Part shown: positions 36,571 through 45,038 of the stretch, piece after piece
Position numbering within the stretch: position 1 is the first letter of the stretch
How the letters are laid out: each line of letters opens with the position of its first letter
Position numbers and translations under genes: made by a program
Source of the DNA: an uncultured Latescibacterota bacterium
GTDB taxonomy: Bacteria > Latescibacterota > UBA2968
Assembly (NCBI GenBank): GCA_951812755.1
Contig: OX638329.1
Span: forward strand, 4,968,522-5,032,521
Reading direction: 5' to 3'
Length of the DNA: 64,000 nt
The notes under the pieces: model-generated
What the model was told of the DNA's origin: nothing
Seen by the model: only the letters and a program-made list of their open reading frames with translations
Databases searched by the model: none

Positions 36571-37731
36571 ATGACAGACTATTTTTCGCCCTCGACGCGG
36601 GCAGGCCGTTACATTATACAGCCGGAAGGATACAGAGCTTTCCTTCCGGCGCCGTTGCCACCCGACCCACCGCTTCAGATCACTGGGATGATGCAAACGC
36701 TACTGTCAGAGGCTGACCGTGTCCTCGGACGCCTAGATGGGTCAATCCAGACGCTGCCCAATCCGGACCTGTTTGTATATATGTATGTCCGGAAAGAAGC
36801 GGTGCTATCGAGCCAAATTGAAGGTACGCAAAGCTCCTTGCAGGACCTACTGGCTGCCGAAGCCAATATTTTCGCACCCAATCGACCTAGAGATGTAGCC
36901 GAAGTAGTAAATTACGTAAGGGCGATGAATTATGGTCTCAGTAGGCTATCGGAACTCCCCGTATCGGTTCAGTTGATACGTGAGATCCATGCTGAACTGC
37001 TGAGAGGTGTAAGAGGTTCTCAACTTACGCCCGGTGAACTGCGAACCAGCCAGAACTGGATCGGATCCGCAGGCCAGTCGATTTACGACGCAATATTTGT
37101 CCCTCCGCCACATCAGGAAGTTCCCGAGAAGCTATTTGAGTTGGAGAACTTTCTACAGGATGCAAAACTGCCACTCCTGATTAAGGTCGGTTTGGCTCAT
37201 GCACAGTTCGAGACGATTCACCCTTTTCTGGACGGCAACGGCCGTGTTGGCCGGCTCCTTATCACCTTTCTGCTCTGTGAGCAGAAGGTGCTTCAAAAGC
37301 CCGTACTCTACCTATCCTACTTCTTCAAACAGAATCGGCAACAATATTACGAGGAACTTCAATCTATACGAGATGCCGGGACTTGGGAGCAATGGCTTAT
37401 GTTCTTCCTGCACGGCATTGTGGAGGTAAGCAAGCAAGCGACCGACACCGCGCGCGGAATCATTGATCTACGTGAAGAGCACCGGAAAGTAATCACCGAG
37501 AATTTCGGACGTGCAGCAAGCAACGGACATCGAGTCCTAGAAAATCTCTACGAACGCCCCATTATTTCGGTCAGCGACGTTCAGGAATTGACTGGGACCA
37601 CGTACACGGCAGCCAACAATCTTGTCAACCGGTTGACAAGTAGCGGCATCTTGCACGAGTTCACCGGTCAGGCGCGCAACCGCAGATTCATATACAGCAG
37701 CTACATTAACCTGTTCCACGAAACTGAATAG
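36571..37731 (+). CDS. Fic-family protein with N-terminal inhibitory helix and winged-helix tail
   Basis: A 386-aa Fic protein expected to transfer AMP (or another nucleotide moiety) onto a target protein. ETIHPFLDGNGRVGRLL is the complete active-site motif HPFxDGNGRxxR. SSQIEGTQSSLQDLL near residue 80 is an (S/T)xxxE(G/N) inhibitory helix, so autoinhibition is built in. Residues about 310-386 (HRVLENLYERPIISVSDVQELTGTTYTAANNLVNRLTSSGIL) are a winged-helix DNA-binding domain, as in SoFic-type proteins. The gene looks intact amid decayed neighbours. The target is unknown. Confidence 0.9.
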   Translation: MTDYFSPSTRAGRYIIQPEGYRAFLPAPLPPDPPLQITGMMQTLLSEADRVLGRLDGSIQTLPNPDLFVYMYVRKEAVLSSQIEGTQSSLQDLLAAEANIFAPNRPRDVAEVVNYVRAMNYGLSRLSELPVSVQLIREIHAELLRGVRGSQLTPGELRTSQNWIGSAGQSIYDAIFVPPPHQEVPEKLFELENFLQDAKLPLLIKVGLAHAQFETIHPFLDGNGRVGRLLITFLLCEQKVLQKPVLYLSYFFKQNRQQYYEELQSIRDAGTWEQWLMFFLHGIVEVSKQATDTARGIIDLREEHRKVITENFGRAASNGHRVLENLYERPIISVSDVQELTGTTYTAANNLVNRLTSSGILHEFTGQARNRRFIYSSYINLFHETE

Positions 37732-37842
37732 GATGGTGATGGATTAACTCCGTTCTTCGAGTCCATCTTTGGTTCGTGGATCCAAAACGAAGGCTTGTGT
37801 AATAGAGGATGCGATCCATGACCGCGCCCAGTGCCTAGCGAA

Positions 37843-37975
37843 CAAGGCGGTGGACGCATTATCAAGGCAATGGAAAAACCGCCGTATGTCTCCAGTGAAG
37901 ATATCGAATCACTTCTACAGGTAATTAAAGAGTCAAAGCAACCGACACATTTTGAATCTCCCTTCGAACTATCTT
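37843..37975 (+). pseudogene. Second degraded copy of the VapB-like antitoxin
   Basis: acaaggcggtgga at 37843 matches 33602-33614 of the intact antitoxin, then after an internal deletion gcattatcaaggcaatgg at 37855 resumes the match to 33732 and continues to about 37972 with a few substitutions. There is no start. The MORN lipoprotein begins right after it, so the copy may have been joined to that gene by recombination. Confidence 0.7.
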
Positions 37976-37993
37976 CAAAAATCAGGTAAAAAC

Positions 37994-38509
37994 ATGTGGC
38001 ATCAATTGGGAATCATCGCAATTTATCTCACGCTATTTGCATGTGGACCCGATGTTCAATTGGTAAAAGATGGACACGAAGAATACTATGTATATTGGGA
38101 TGACGGTCACAAACGGTATTTCAGACATGGGTTGTATCAGTCATTTTACGAAAGTGGTCGCCAGCGTTCGGTTGGCAAATACGAACGCGACATAAAAGTG
38201 GGCATTTGGACACACTGGTATGAAAACGGGCAAAAACAAGGGGAAATGGATTGGGTCAACGGCAAGCCCGAAGGCGTAGTAACAGAATGGTACAAAAATG
38301 GACAACAAAAGAACACAGGAACGTGGGAAAATGGTGGGCGGCATGGTCTTTCGACCTGGTGGTATGCCAACGGACAAAAGGAAAAAGAAGTGACCTACAT
38401 AGAAGGAGAACCCGACGGGATCTGGACATATTGGGACTCGACGGGTGTGATAACAAAAAAGCAGTATTGGGATCGCGGTGCATTTTTGCGGGTTGAAGAA
38501 TCGCATTGA
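37994..38509 (+). CDS. MORN-repeat lipoprotein (YwqK-like)
   Basis: A 171-aa lipoprotein. The signal peptide MWHQLGIIAIYLTLFACG has a lipobox (LFAC), so it is lipid-anchored. The mature part holds about five MORN-type repeats with the pattern WYENGQKQGEM, WYKNGQQKNTG, WYANGQKEKEV, as in YwqK-family proteins. YwqK is named as an antitoxin in Bacillus, but MORN lipoproteins occur widely with other roles. AGGT lies 7 bases before the ATG at 37994. polA follows after 21 bp. Confidence 0.8.
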   Translation: MWHQLGIIAIYLTLFACGPDVQLVKDGHEEYYVYWDDGHKRYFRHGLYQSFYESGRQRSVGKYERDIKVGIWTHWYENGQKQGEMDWVNGKPEGVVTEWYKNGQQKNTGTWENGGRHGLSTWWYANGQKEKEVTYIEGEPDGIWTYWDSTGVITKKQYWDRGAFLRVEESH

Positions 38510-38530
38510 CCCGCACTGAAAGGATCAAAA

Positions 38531-41296
38531 ATGGCAGACAAAACCCTGTATTTATTAGACGGCATGGCGCTGGTTTATCGCGGGCATTTTGCGATGATAC
38601 GCAATCCGCGGATGACGTCGAAAGGTTTGAACACCTCGACGTTATTCGTTTTTGCCAATACAATATTAGATATTTTGGGCAACACACAGCCCTCTCATTT
38701 GGCCGTGGTCTTCGACACACCAGAGCCGACGTTTCGGGACGAGATATACAAAGAATACAAGGCACAACGAGAAAAAATGCCCGAAGACATAAGTAGCGCC
38801 CTCCCCTACATCGATCAAATGTGTGAAGCGTTCAATGTACCTGTCATCCGCAAACCCGGCTATGAAGCCGACGACGTAATCGGCACACTCGCAAAAATAG
38901 CTGAAAAGGACGGCTTCACAACATATATGGTAACCCCCGATAAAGACTACGCGCAACTCGTCTCAAACAAAACATTCATCAGCAAACCCGGACGCACGGG
39001 CGATGGTGCTGAGACCCTGGGCGTGCCAGAGATACTAAAACAATGGGAAATCGAACGTGTGGATCAAGTCATCGACATGCTGGGACTGATGGGCGACTCA
39101 AGCGATAATGTACCGGGCATACCGGGCATTGGACCAAAGACCGCTCAAAAATTGATCGCGCAATACGGCAGTGTGGAAGGCTTACTCGATCACGTTGATG
39201 AATTGAAAGGCAAACAAAAAGAAAATGTGGAGACATATCGAGAACAGGCCCTGCTATCAAAAGAATTGGTCACCATCCATCTCAATGTGCCGATGGATCT
39301 TGAATTGGATGATCTCGCGGTGAAAAAAAGAGACGAACAAAAATTGAAAGCCCTGTTCGCAGAATTGGAATTCAGCACACTGGGTAAGAGGTTATTTGGA
39401 AATGATTTTAATGTAGATCAGCAACAAATCTCACTCTTCGGCGAAGAAATAGCACTGACGGACGTGTCAAAACACAAAACCATTGCGAATGTAGAACACG
39501 AATACCACCTGATAGATACACCGAAAAAGCGCGCAGCATTAATCGAAAAATTGGCACAGCAAAAGACGTTTTGTTTTGACACAGAAACAACGGGACTAAA
39601 TCCGAGAACCTGTGAATTACTCGGCCTCGCGTTTTCATTTCAACCGCACACGGGATATTACGCACCAATGCCAGAAGACCCGGATAAAAATAAGGCTGTA
39701 TTGGAAGAATTCCGCGGAATTTTGGAAAATCCGGACACTGAAAAAATCGGACACAATCTCAAATTTGACCTCGCCGTATTATTGTGGCAAGGCGTCTGGG
39801 TTCAGGGACCTGTCTTTGATACCATGCTCGCCGCTTATGTGACCGCACCCGAAATGCGTCGCAGTATGGATTCTCTATCGCTGTCATTAATGGGTTATGA
39901 ACCCATTAAAATTGAGTCTTTAATCGGCAAAAAAGAAAAAGGCAAAGAACAAAAAACCCTGCGCGAAGTCCCCCTGGACAAAGTAGCGGAATACGCAGCC
40001 GAAGATGCGGACATCACCTTGCAACTGTCCGAAGCTCTGCGTCCCAAAATCAAAGAAATGGGGCAAACGCGCGTATTCGAAGACATAGAATGCCCGCTGG
40101 TATCTGTCCTTGCCCAAATGGAATACGAAGGCATCCGCATGGAAGCATCTGTAATCGAGGCACTTTCGGAAGACTTGAAAGATGAATTGGTTGCCATTCG
40201 AGAGCGCATTTACGATCTCGCTGATGAAACATTTAACTTAAACTCACCCAAACAATTGGGCGAAATCCTATTTGACAAATTAAAACTGGACCCCAATGCG
40301 CGGCGGACAGCCAGGACAAAGCAGTATCAAACAGGGGAATCTATTTTGCAACGATTGGCGCACAAACACAAAATTGTAGAACAAATTTTGATGTATCGAA
40401 CATATTCGAAACTGAAATCGACATATCTGGACATGTTGCCGGGAACCGTATTTAAAAATACCGGGCGCGTCCACACCCATTACGAGCAGGCGGTCACCGC
40501 CACCGGGCGGTTGCAATCGCACGGGCCAAATTTGCAAAATATTCCCATTCGCACAGAAAAGGGACGCGAAATTCGCAAAGCCTTTGTGCCCCGCAATGAA
40601 AATTACACGCTCTTGTCAGCAGACTATTCGCAAATTGAATTGCGCGTAGCGGCCGAACTGAGTCGCGATGAAGAGATGCACAGGGCATTTCGAGAAGGAC
40701 TGGATATCCACGCGGCAACCGCAATGAAAATTTACGGATTGGATGAACGCAATGTAACCGAAGATATGCGTCGGCAGGCAAAAACCGTGAATTTTGGCAT
40801 TATTTATGGAATTTCGGCCTTTGGCCTGGCGCAGCGTCTGAACATTCCGCGATTTGAAGCCGGCAAATTGATTGAGCAATATTTTGAGCAATTTCCCGGA
40901 GCAAAAAAGTACATGGATGACACCATTGATTTTGCGCGAGAACACGGGTATGTCGAAACCATGACGGGACGCAGGCGATATTTGCGGGATATTCACTCGC
41001 GCAATGCCACCACGCGCAAGGGTGCCGAGCGCAACGCAATTAACTCGCGTATTCAAGGCTCAGCGGCCGACATGATAAAAATTGCGATGCGCCGCGTTCA
41101 GGATGCCCTGTTTGAACGGGACTTAAAAACGCGCATGTTGCTGCAAGTACACGACGAACTCGTCTTTGACATGCACAAAGACGAAGCCGATATAGTGATG
41201 CCTCTAATCGAAGACGCAATGAAAAATGCCCTGCCAATGTCCGTGCCAATTGTAGTGGAAATGGGCATGGGAAATACCTGGTTGGAAGCGCATTGA
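38531..41296 (+). CDS. polA: DNA polymerase I
   Basis: A full 921-aa Pol I with three domains. Residues 1-290 are the 5'-3' exonuclease (YLLDGMALVYRGHFAM, GYEADDVIGTLAKIAE, GLMGDSSDNVPGIPGIGPKTA). Residues about 325-510 are a 3'-5' proofreading domain with its acidic residues kept (FCFDTETTGLNP, HNLKFDLAVLL, YAAEDADITLQL). The rest is the polymerase with motif A (LLSADYSQIELRVAAEL), motif B (RRQAKTVNFGIIYGIS) and motif C (LLQVHDELVFDM). AAAGGATC precedes the ATG. Confidence 0.97.
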   Translation: MADKTLYLLDGMALVYRGHFAMIRNPRMTSKGLNTSTLFVFANTILDILGNTQPSHLAVVFDTPEPTFRDEIYKEYKAQREKMPEDISSALPYIDQMCEAFNVPVIRKPGYEADDVIGTLAKIAEKDGFTTYMVTPDKDYAQLVSNKTFISKPGRTGDGAETLGVPEILKQWEIERVDQVIDMLGLMGDSSDNVPGIPGIGPKTAQKLIAQYGSVEGLLDHVDELKGKQKENVETYREQALLSKELVTIHLNVPMDLELDDLAVKKRDEQKLKALFAELEFSTLGKRLFGNDFNVDQQQISLFGEEIALTDVSKHKTIANVEHEYHLIDTPKKRAALIEKLAQQKTFCFDTETTGLNPRTCELLGLAFSFQPHTGYYAPMPEDPDKNKAVLEEFRGILENPDTEKIGHNLKFDLAVLLWQGVWVQGPVFDTMLAAYVTAPEMRRSMDSLSLSLMGYEPIKIESLIGKKEKGKEQKTLREVPLDKVAEYAAEDADITLQLSEALRPKIKEMGQTRVFEDIECPLVSVLAQMEYEGIRMEASVIEALSEDLKDELVAIRERIYDLADETFNLNSPKQLGEILFDKLKLDPNARRTARTKQYQTGESILQRLAHKHKIVEQILMYRTYSKLKSTYLDMLPGTVFKNTGRVHTHYEQAVTATGRLQSHGPNLQNIPIRTEKGREIRKAFVPRNENYTLLSADYSQIELRVAAELSRDEEMHRAFREGLDIHAATAMKIYGLDERNVTEDMRRQAKTVNFGIIYGISAFGLAQRLNIPRFEAGKLIEQYFEQFPGAKKYMDDTIDFAREHGYVETMTGRRRYLRDIHSRNATTRKGAERNAINSRIQGSAADMIKIAMRRVQDALFERDLKTRMLLQVHDELVFDMHKDEADIVMPLIEDAMKNALPMSVPIVVEMGMGNTWLEAH

Positions 41297-41319
41297 AAAG
41301 CAAAAAGCAACCACAGATG

Positions 41320-41375
41320 AACAGGTATAAGACGTGAGACGACTGCCCCACTCATCAGCCTCCAGCCTCCAGTCC
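41320..41375. repeat. 7-bp-period repeat after polA
   Basis: Units ataagac, gtgagac, gactgcc run from 41331, then agcctcc, agcctcc, agtccca at about 41359-41379. The first block matches the repeat after ftsZ (7850). It lies between the polA stop and the GNAT start. Confidence 0.55.
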
Positions 41376-41391
41376 CAAAAATGGAAAACAC

Positions 41392-41961
41392 ATGTTCAAC
41401 TGGCTGAAAAAAATATTCGCCCCACCTGTCGAACGCCTGCCGCAACTCGAAATGTTTCGCGATAATCTCGATAACCTACCCAAAATTCAACAAATTACCG
41501 GTTATGCCACACGCACCTATCGTTCGGGTGACGAAGCCGCATGGTGTCGCATCATGGAAGGCAATGTGGGCAGCAACTGGACAACGGAGAAATGCCGGGC
41601 ACAATTGATCCGCGATCCTCGCTTCCAGGCAGAGAATCTCTTTTTCATCACCCACAACGACGACCCCATAGCCAGCGCGTGTGCCTGGAAAACACCCGGA
41701 CAATCTCCGGAAACAGGCGAAGTTCACATGGTGGCCGCGCATGCAGACCACCGCGGCAAAGGACTCGGACACCTGCTCAACGCCCTCGTCCTCCATCGCT
41801 TAAAAAACCTGGGCTATCGAAAAGCACATCTCAAAACCGATGACTGGCGCCTACCGGCCATCAAAACCTACCTCGACGCGGGCTTTCAGCCCCTCAACAC
41901 CCACGAAAGCCATCCCGAACGCTGGGAAGCCATCTATGCCCAGCTCAAAATTAAAAAATAA
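41392..41961 (+). CDS. GNAT-family N-acetyltransferase
   Basis: A 189-aa GNAT protein. The acetyl-CoA-binding motif A is GEVHMVAAHADHRGKGLGHLLNALVL (RGKGLG loop), followed by the B motif KAHLKTDDWRLPAIKTYLDAGF. The first 40 residues are an extension with an amphipathic start. Substrate unknown. It is convergent with trpS, with only 6 bp between the stops. Confidence 0.85.
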   Translation: MFNWLKKIFAPPVERLPQLEMFRDNLDNLPKIQQITGYATRTYRSGDEAAWCRIMEGNVGSNWTTEKCRAQLIRDPRFQAENLFFITHNDDPIASACAWKTPGQSPETGEVHMVAAHADHRGKGLGHLLNALVLHRLKNLGYRKAHLKTDDWRLPAIKTYLDAGFQPLNTHESHPERWEAIYAQLKIKK

Positions 41962-41967
41962 ACTTCC

Positions 41968-42966
41968 TCATCCCATCAACGCCTTATATCCCATCCCCAT
42001 CACCTCCTTGACATACTCCAGCGTGCGTTGTCCCTCAATACGCGCTCTCGAACCGCCCAGATTCAAAATATCGCGCACCAGATCGGACTGTTCTTCAAAA
42101 CCCTTGCGACGTATCCGAAACGGCGTCATAAAATCGTTCAGCACATCTGCCAACGCGCCTTTACACGTCGTACAGCCGACCGCTCCACTGCGACATGCCC
42201 TTGCCACCTGCCCGGCATTCTCTTCATCGAACACCTCTCGATAGTGAAATGCCGAACACACATCGGGATTTCCCGGATCAGTTGCCCGCACCCGCCCCGG
42301 ATCGGTAACCATATTCATCACCTTTGCCCGTACAGACGCTTCTCTATCCGATAAATCAATGGCATTGCCATAACTCTTCCCCATCTTGTTCTGACCATCC
42401 GTGCCCTTCAAGCGCGTACCATAAACACCATCGGGAATGGGAAACACCTCGCCATAAATCCGATTAAATCGCGCAGCCACTTCCCGTGCCAATTCAATAT
42501 GGGGTCTTTGATCTGGACCCACCGGCACATATCGCGGACGGAAAAGCAAAATATCCGCCGCCTGAGACACCGGATACCCCACAAAACCGTAAGGCACCCG
42601 ATTCCCCAACCCCATCTTACCCATTTCCTCCTTAACCGTTGGATTTCGCAACAAACGCGGCAACGTCACCAAATTGGAAAAAATCATGGTTAACTCTGCC
42701 AGTTGTGGCACCTGTGATTGCAAAAAACAAACGCTTTTTTCGGGATCAAAACCCGCCGCCAGATAATCCAGAGCCATTTCTCTGACGTGATGCTCCAGAT
42801 CCTCTGTCCGATCCCGATGCGTCGTCAGCGCCTGATAATCGGCAATCATAAAAAAACACTGAAACTCATCCTGCATCTCAAACCGATTCTTCAACGACCC
42901 AACATAATGTCCCAAATGCATTCTGCCCGTTGGGCGATCACCTGTTAAAACAATTGTGCGACTCAT
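41968..42966 (-). CDS. trpS: Tryptophanyl-tRNA synthetase
   Basis: TrpS charges tRNA(Trp). The 332-aa class I synthetase has the HIGH motif in GRMHLGHYVGSLKN, the KMSKS-equivalent GQNKMGKSYGNAIDLSD, and FMIADYQALTTHRD and VPVGPDQRPHIELAREVA. AAAGGAA lies about 7 bases before the ATG at 42966. The 5' leader carries two Trp-rich leader/terminator modules (42967-43475), so expression is very likely set by transcription attenuation. Confidence 0.95.
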   Translation of the reverse strand: MSRTIVLTGDRPTGRMHLGHYVGSLKNRFEMQDEFQCFFMIADYQALTTHRDRTEDLEHHVREMALDYLAAGFDPEKSVCFLQSQVPQLAELTMIFSNLVTLPRLLRNPTVKEEMGKMGLGNRVPYGFVGYPVSQAADILLFRPRYVPVGPDQRPHIELAREVAARFNRIYGEVFPIPDGVYGTRLKGTDGQNKMGKSYGNAIDLSDREASVRAKVMNMVTDPGRVRATDPGNPDVCSAFHYREVFDEENAGQVARACRSGAVGCTTCKGALADVLNDFMTPFRIRRKGFEEQSDLVRDILNLGGSRARIEGQRTLEYVKEVMGMGYKALMG

Positions 42967-43150
42967 GTCTGTTCCTTTCTTGAGCTGTTAAAATCCATGT
43001 CTTCAAAAAAAAAGCGCGCCACCATCCGGTAGCGCGCGTTACAAATAAAGATCGCCAGATATCCGGTGGTGGACATACATCTCCCATTGCGCCTACCGAC
43101 CACCAGCGCCCGCCAACATTAAACAGCTCTGTCATCGCACTCAAAAACAT
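42967..43150 (-). promoter_or_regulatory. trpS leader module 2 (Trp codons, antiterminator and terminator)
   Basis: An ORF from ATG 43150 (or 43135) has tandem TGG codons at 43100-43105. Segment 1 CTGGTGGT (43099-43106) can pair with segment 2 ACCACCGG (43063-43070). Segment 2 can instead pair with segment 3 CCGGATGGTGG (43019-43029), which is the 5' arm of the terminator. This 1:2, 2:3, 3:4 order is that of classical amino-acid attenuators. A weakness is that the leader ORF has no stop before it overlaps trpS (stop at 42938). Confidence 0.6.
43005..43037 (-). terminator. Attenuator terminator 2, directly upstream of trpS
   Basis: In the minus-strand RNA a 10-bp stem (GCGCGCUACC with GGUGGCGCGC, one G-U pair, GGAU loop) is followed by nine U residues. 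It ends only 38 bases before the trpS start, so it must be bypassed to express trpS. Confidence 0.85.
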
Positions 43151-43240
43151 CGCATATCTTTCTCAAAGCAAAAAGGGTTATTCGGCTGGGTGGATGAGAA
43201 GGGTTCCGCGTCCTTCCGCGTAATCAGTCCCATCCGCGAT

Positions 43241-43273
43241 AAAAAAAACCGCCATCAAAAAGCCGACGGCGGT
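43241..43273 (-). terminator. Attenuator terminator 1
   Basis: In the minus-strand RNA ACCGCCGUC pairs with GAUGGCGGU (9 bp, one G-U), with an 8-base loop, followed by eight U residues. It starts 31 bases after the stop of the Trp-rich leader peptide. Confidence 0.8.
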
Positions 43274-43304
43274 CAATTCAGAATTTTCAAATAAATACAA
43301 TCCG

Positions 43305-43418
43305 TCAGCAAACCCACACAATGGCACGCCACCACCAACCACGGACAGTCTCGGACACACGGGGAGCCAGCACCCTATCGGGCGTCGCATCAGCCAAAAT
43401 GTGATCGTGCATAGTCAT
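43305..43418 (-). CDS. trpL: Trp-rich leader peptide upstream of trpS (37 aa)
   Basis: A 37-codon ORF with CGGGAG 6 bases before its ATG at 43418. It ends VRGWWWRAIVWVC, with three consecutive TGG codons (43329-43337) and a fourth at 43314-43316. This is the classic form of a trp-operon leader peptide. A terminator follows 31 bases after the stop and a sigma70-type promoter lies just upstream. It would sense charged tRNA(Trp) by ribosome stalling. The gene symbol follows the general name for such peptides. Confidence 0.78.
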   Translation of the reverse strand: MTMHDHILADATPDRVLAPRVSETVRGWWWRAIVWVC

Positions 43419-43445
43419 AACAAACTCCCGTAATATATCGCCGAT

Positions 43446-43492
43446 GAAAATAACGACTTCAACAACTTGTGTCAAGCCGTTTGATCTTCTTT
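43446..43492. repeat. Copy A of a 45-bp duplication (gene end plus promoter)
   Basis: A perfect 22-bp match (starting gtcaagccgtttgatc) plus about 24 further bases at roughly 70% identity are shared with 46931-46977. The duplicated DNA encodes the C-terminal KEDQTA and stop of two different proteins and contains the promoter. Confidence 0.85.
43447..43475 (-). promoter_or_regulatory. Promoter for the trpS leader transcript
   Basis: On the minus strand TTGACA (43470-43475), a 17-base spacer and TATTTT (43447-43452). It overlaps the stop codon of the preceding gene. The same promoter, slightly diverged, occurs at 46932-46960. Confidence 0.65.
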
Positions 43493-44962
43493 CCGCACGA
43501 ACCGGAACGAGTAGAGCTTTGCCGACCGCATCACGACGCGAAGCCGCAGCGGCCCCCGATCCGTGGGGATCCGGCGGCCAGCCCCCTGCCACGACACCCC
43601 TACCTTGATTGCGTTGGCGACAATCGTCTCGCACGTCTTCAGCGTGTAGCCTTCTACGGGGCGCCCCTCCTCGTCTTGCAGCTCAACCAGCAGCCAGCCG
43701 CCCCCGCCACAATCTACATTCAGCTCGAGTGCCTGGCCATCGAACGCCAGCGGCGGTGTCACAAACTCTCCGCCAGAGAGAGATGCATCCGCCGAGACGA
43801 AACCATCCCGCCTCAGGATCGCTCGGAACAGACCGGTATTCCAACCGTCGCGCACCTCATCATTGTGCCGACTCCCCCTCCCCGAATAGTAGATCCACAT
43901 CTCGGTCTCGGTAAGCACGGGCCAGACATTGGCCATCACCATGCCACCCGATGGCCCCCCATCCAGCCCCCGGCGGATGAACGGCTCCCGGTCTCCCTGG
44001 CGCGACCATATAACCCCGTCACGGCTCGTGAGGAGCTGGACGTCCATCGTGGCCGGGAAATCGGACGCTTCCCAGTGGTAGTAAGCGGCGGGCATCATAA
44101 AGTACGCATCATCCGCTTCGGGATGCTTATAAACCGCGTTCGTATAGTAGTCAACCTGTGGCCTGTCCATCGACCGGGGAGGCAGAGGGGCTTCCAGGTC
44201 CAGCGCATCTCCTTCCAGGACGATCAACGTGGGCTGTGACCAGGTCTTGAAGTCGGGCGACGTGATCCGGCCAACGGACCGGTACCGCTTTCCGAGCTTC
44301 ATTTCCGCGGCCTCGTCCCGTCGCTGGGTCTCATGCACCCGCGTATAGCCGACGTAGAGATCCAGGCTGTCATCCCAGAAGAAAACATTCTGGGTGTCGC
44401 ACATCTGGTTGGGCGGATTCGGCTGGTCCTCATCATACGTCCAGTGAATCCCGTCGGGTGAATGCATAGCCCAGAGCCCCGGCTGAACACCGGCCTCGAT
44501 TTCATCATCCCTGGGCTGGTACTTCGACCAGAGCCGGTAGCGCGAATCGGCGGGCGCGCGTTCGTCTATATAGACCGTCGCGCCCTGCATGCTCTGACGT
44601 TCATCCAGCGGGGCGACGATGTTGTTGGCGGTGCTGCCCTGAAACGAGACGAGGTGCATCTCCGGCTTCTGCCAGGAGACCCCGTCTTCGGACTCTGCAT
44701 AGCAGAGACGTACCGCCCCTTCCTGCGGACCTCCCGATTTCATCTGTGCGCCGTACCAGAGCCGGAAGTGCCGCTCCCCTTCCCGGATCACCGTATTGTA
44801 CCCCCCAATCCCGAGCTTCTCCCACTGCTTATCCGCCTGGAGCACTGGCTCGGGGGACTGCAAAGGCGGATTCATACGGAGGTTGACGCCGGAGGCCCGA
44901 TCAAAGAAACGCGCGTCGATAAAAAGCTGCTTCCGACTTCCGACCTGGACTGTAGCGGTCAT
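43472..44962 (-). CDS. Glycosidase-like five-bladed beta-propeller protein
   Basis: A 496-aa protein. Repeated motifs AESEDGVSWQKPE, HSPDGIHWTYDED, TSPDFKTWSQP and TSRDGVIWSRQGD are the (S/D)xDGxxW signatures of GH32/GH43-like propellers. The C-terminal 120 residues (LELNVDCGGGGWLLVELQDEEGRPV) are a beta-sandwich. Catalytic carboxylates cannot be assigned with confidence. The ATG at 44962 has AAGGGG upstream. The last residues KEDQTA are identical to those of the DCC-family protein at 46957, being part of a duplication. The DNA appears GC-rich relative to neighbours. Last gene of a three-gene minus-strand operon. Confidence 0.7.
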   Translation of the reverse strand: MTATVQVGSRKQLFIDARFFDRASGVNLRMNPPLQSPEPVLQADKQWEKLGIGGYNTVIREGERHFRLWYGAQMKSGGPQEGAVRLCYAESEDGVSWQKPEMHLVSFQGSTANNIVAPLDERQSMQGATVYIDERAPADSRYRLWSKYQPRDDEIEAGVQPGLWAMHSPDGIHWTYDEDQPNPPNQMCDTQNVFFWDDSLDLYVGYTRVHETQRRDEAAEMKLGKRYRSVGRITSPDFKTWSQPTLIVLEGDALDLEAPLPPRSMDRPQVDYYTNAVYKHPEADDAYFMMPAAYYHWEASDFPATMDVQLLTSRDGVIWSRQGDREPFIRRGLDGGPSGGMVMANVWPVLTETEMWIYYSGRGSRHNDEVRDGWNTGLFRAILRRDGFVSADASLSGGEFVTPPLAFDGQALELNVDCGGGGWLLVELQDEEGRPVEGYTLKTCETIVANAIKVGVSWQGAGRRIPTDRGPLRLRVVMRSAKLYSFRFVRKEDQTA

Positions 44963-45038
44963 GAGATACCCCTTCCTATTGTCGATGCCACCAACGAAAA
45001 GTTTGCCTGAGCCTGATTCCGGTCCATCCTGTACATCC

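Noticed and set aside
43305-43634. 109-codon ORF ending in the Trp-rich peptide
   Set aside because: Its upstream part is antisense-frame noise inside the propeller gene; the SD and promoter point to the ATG at 43418.
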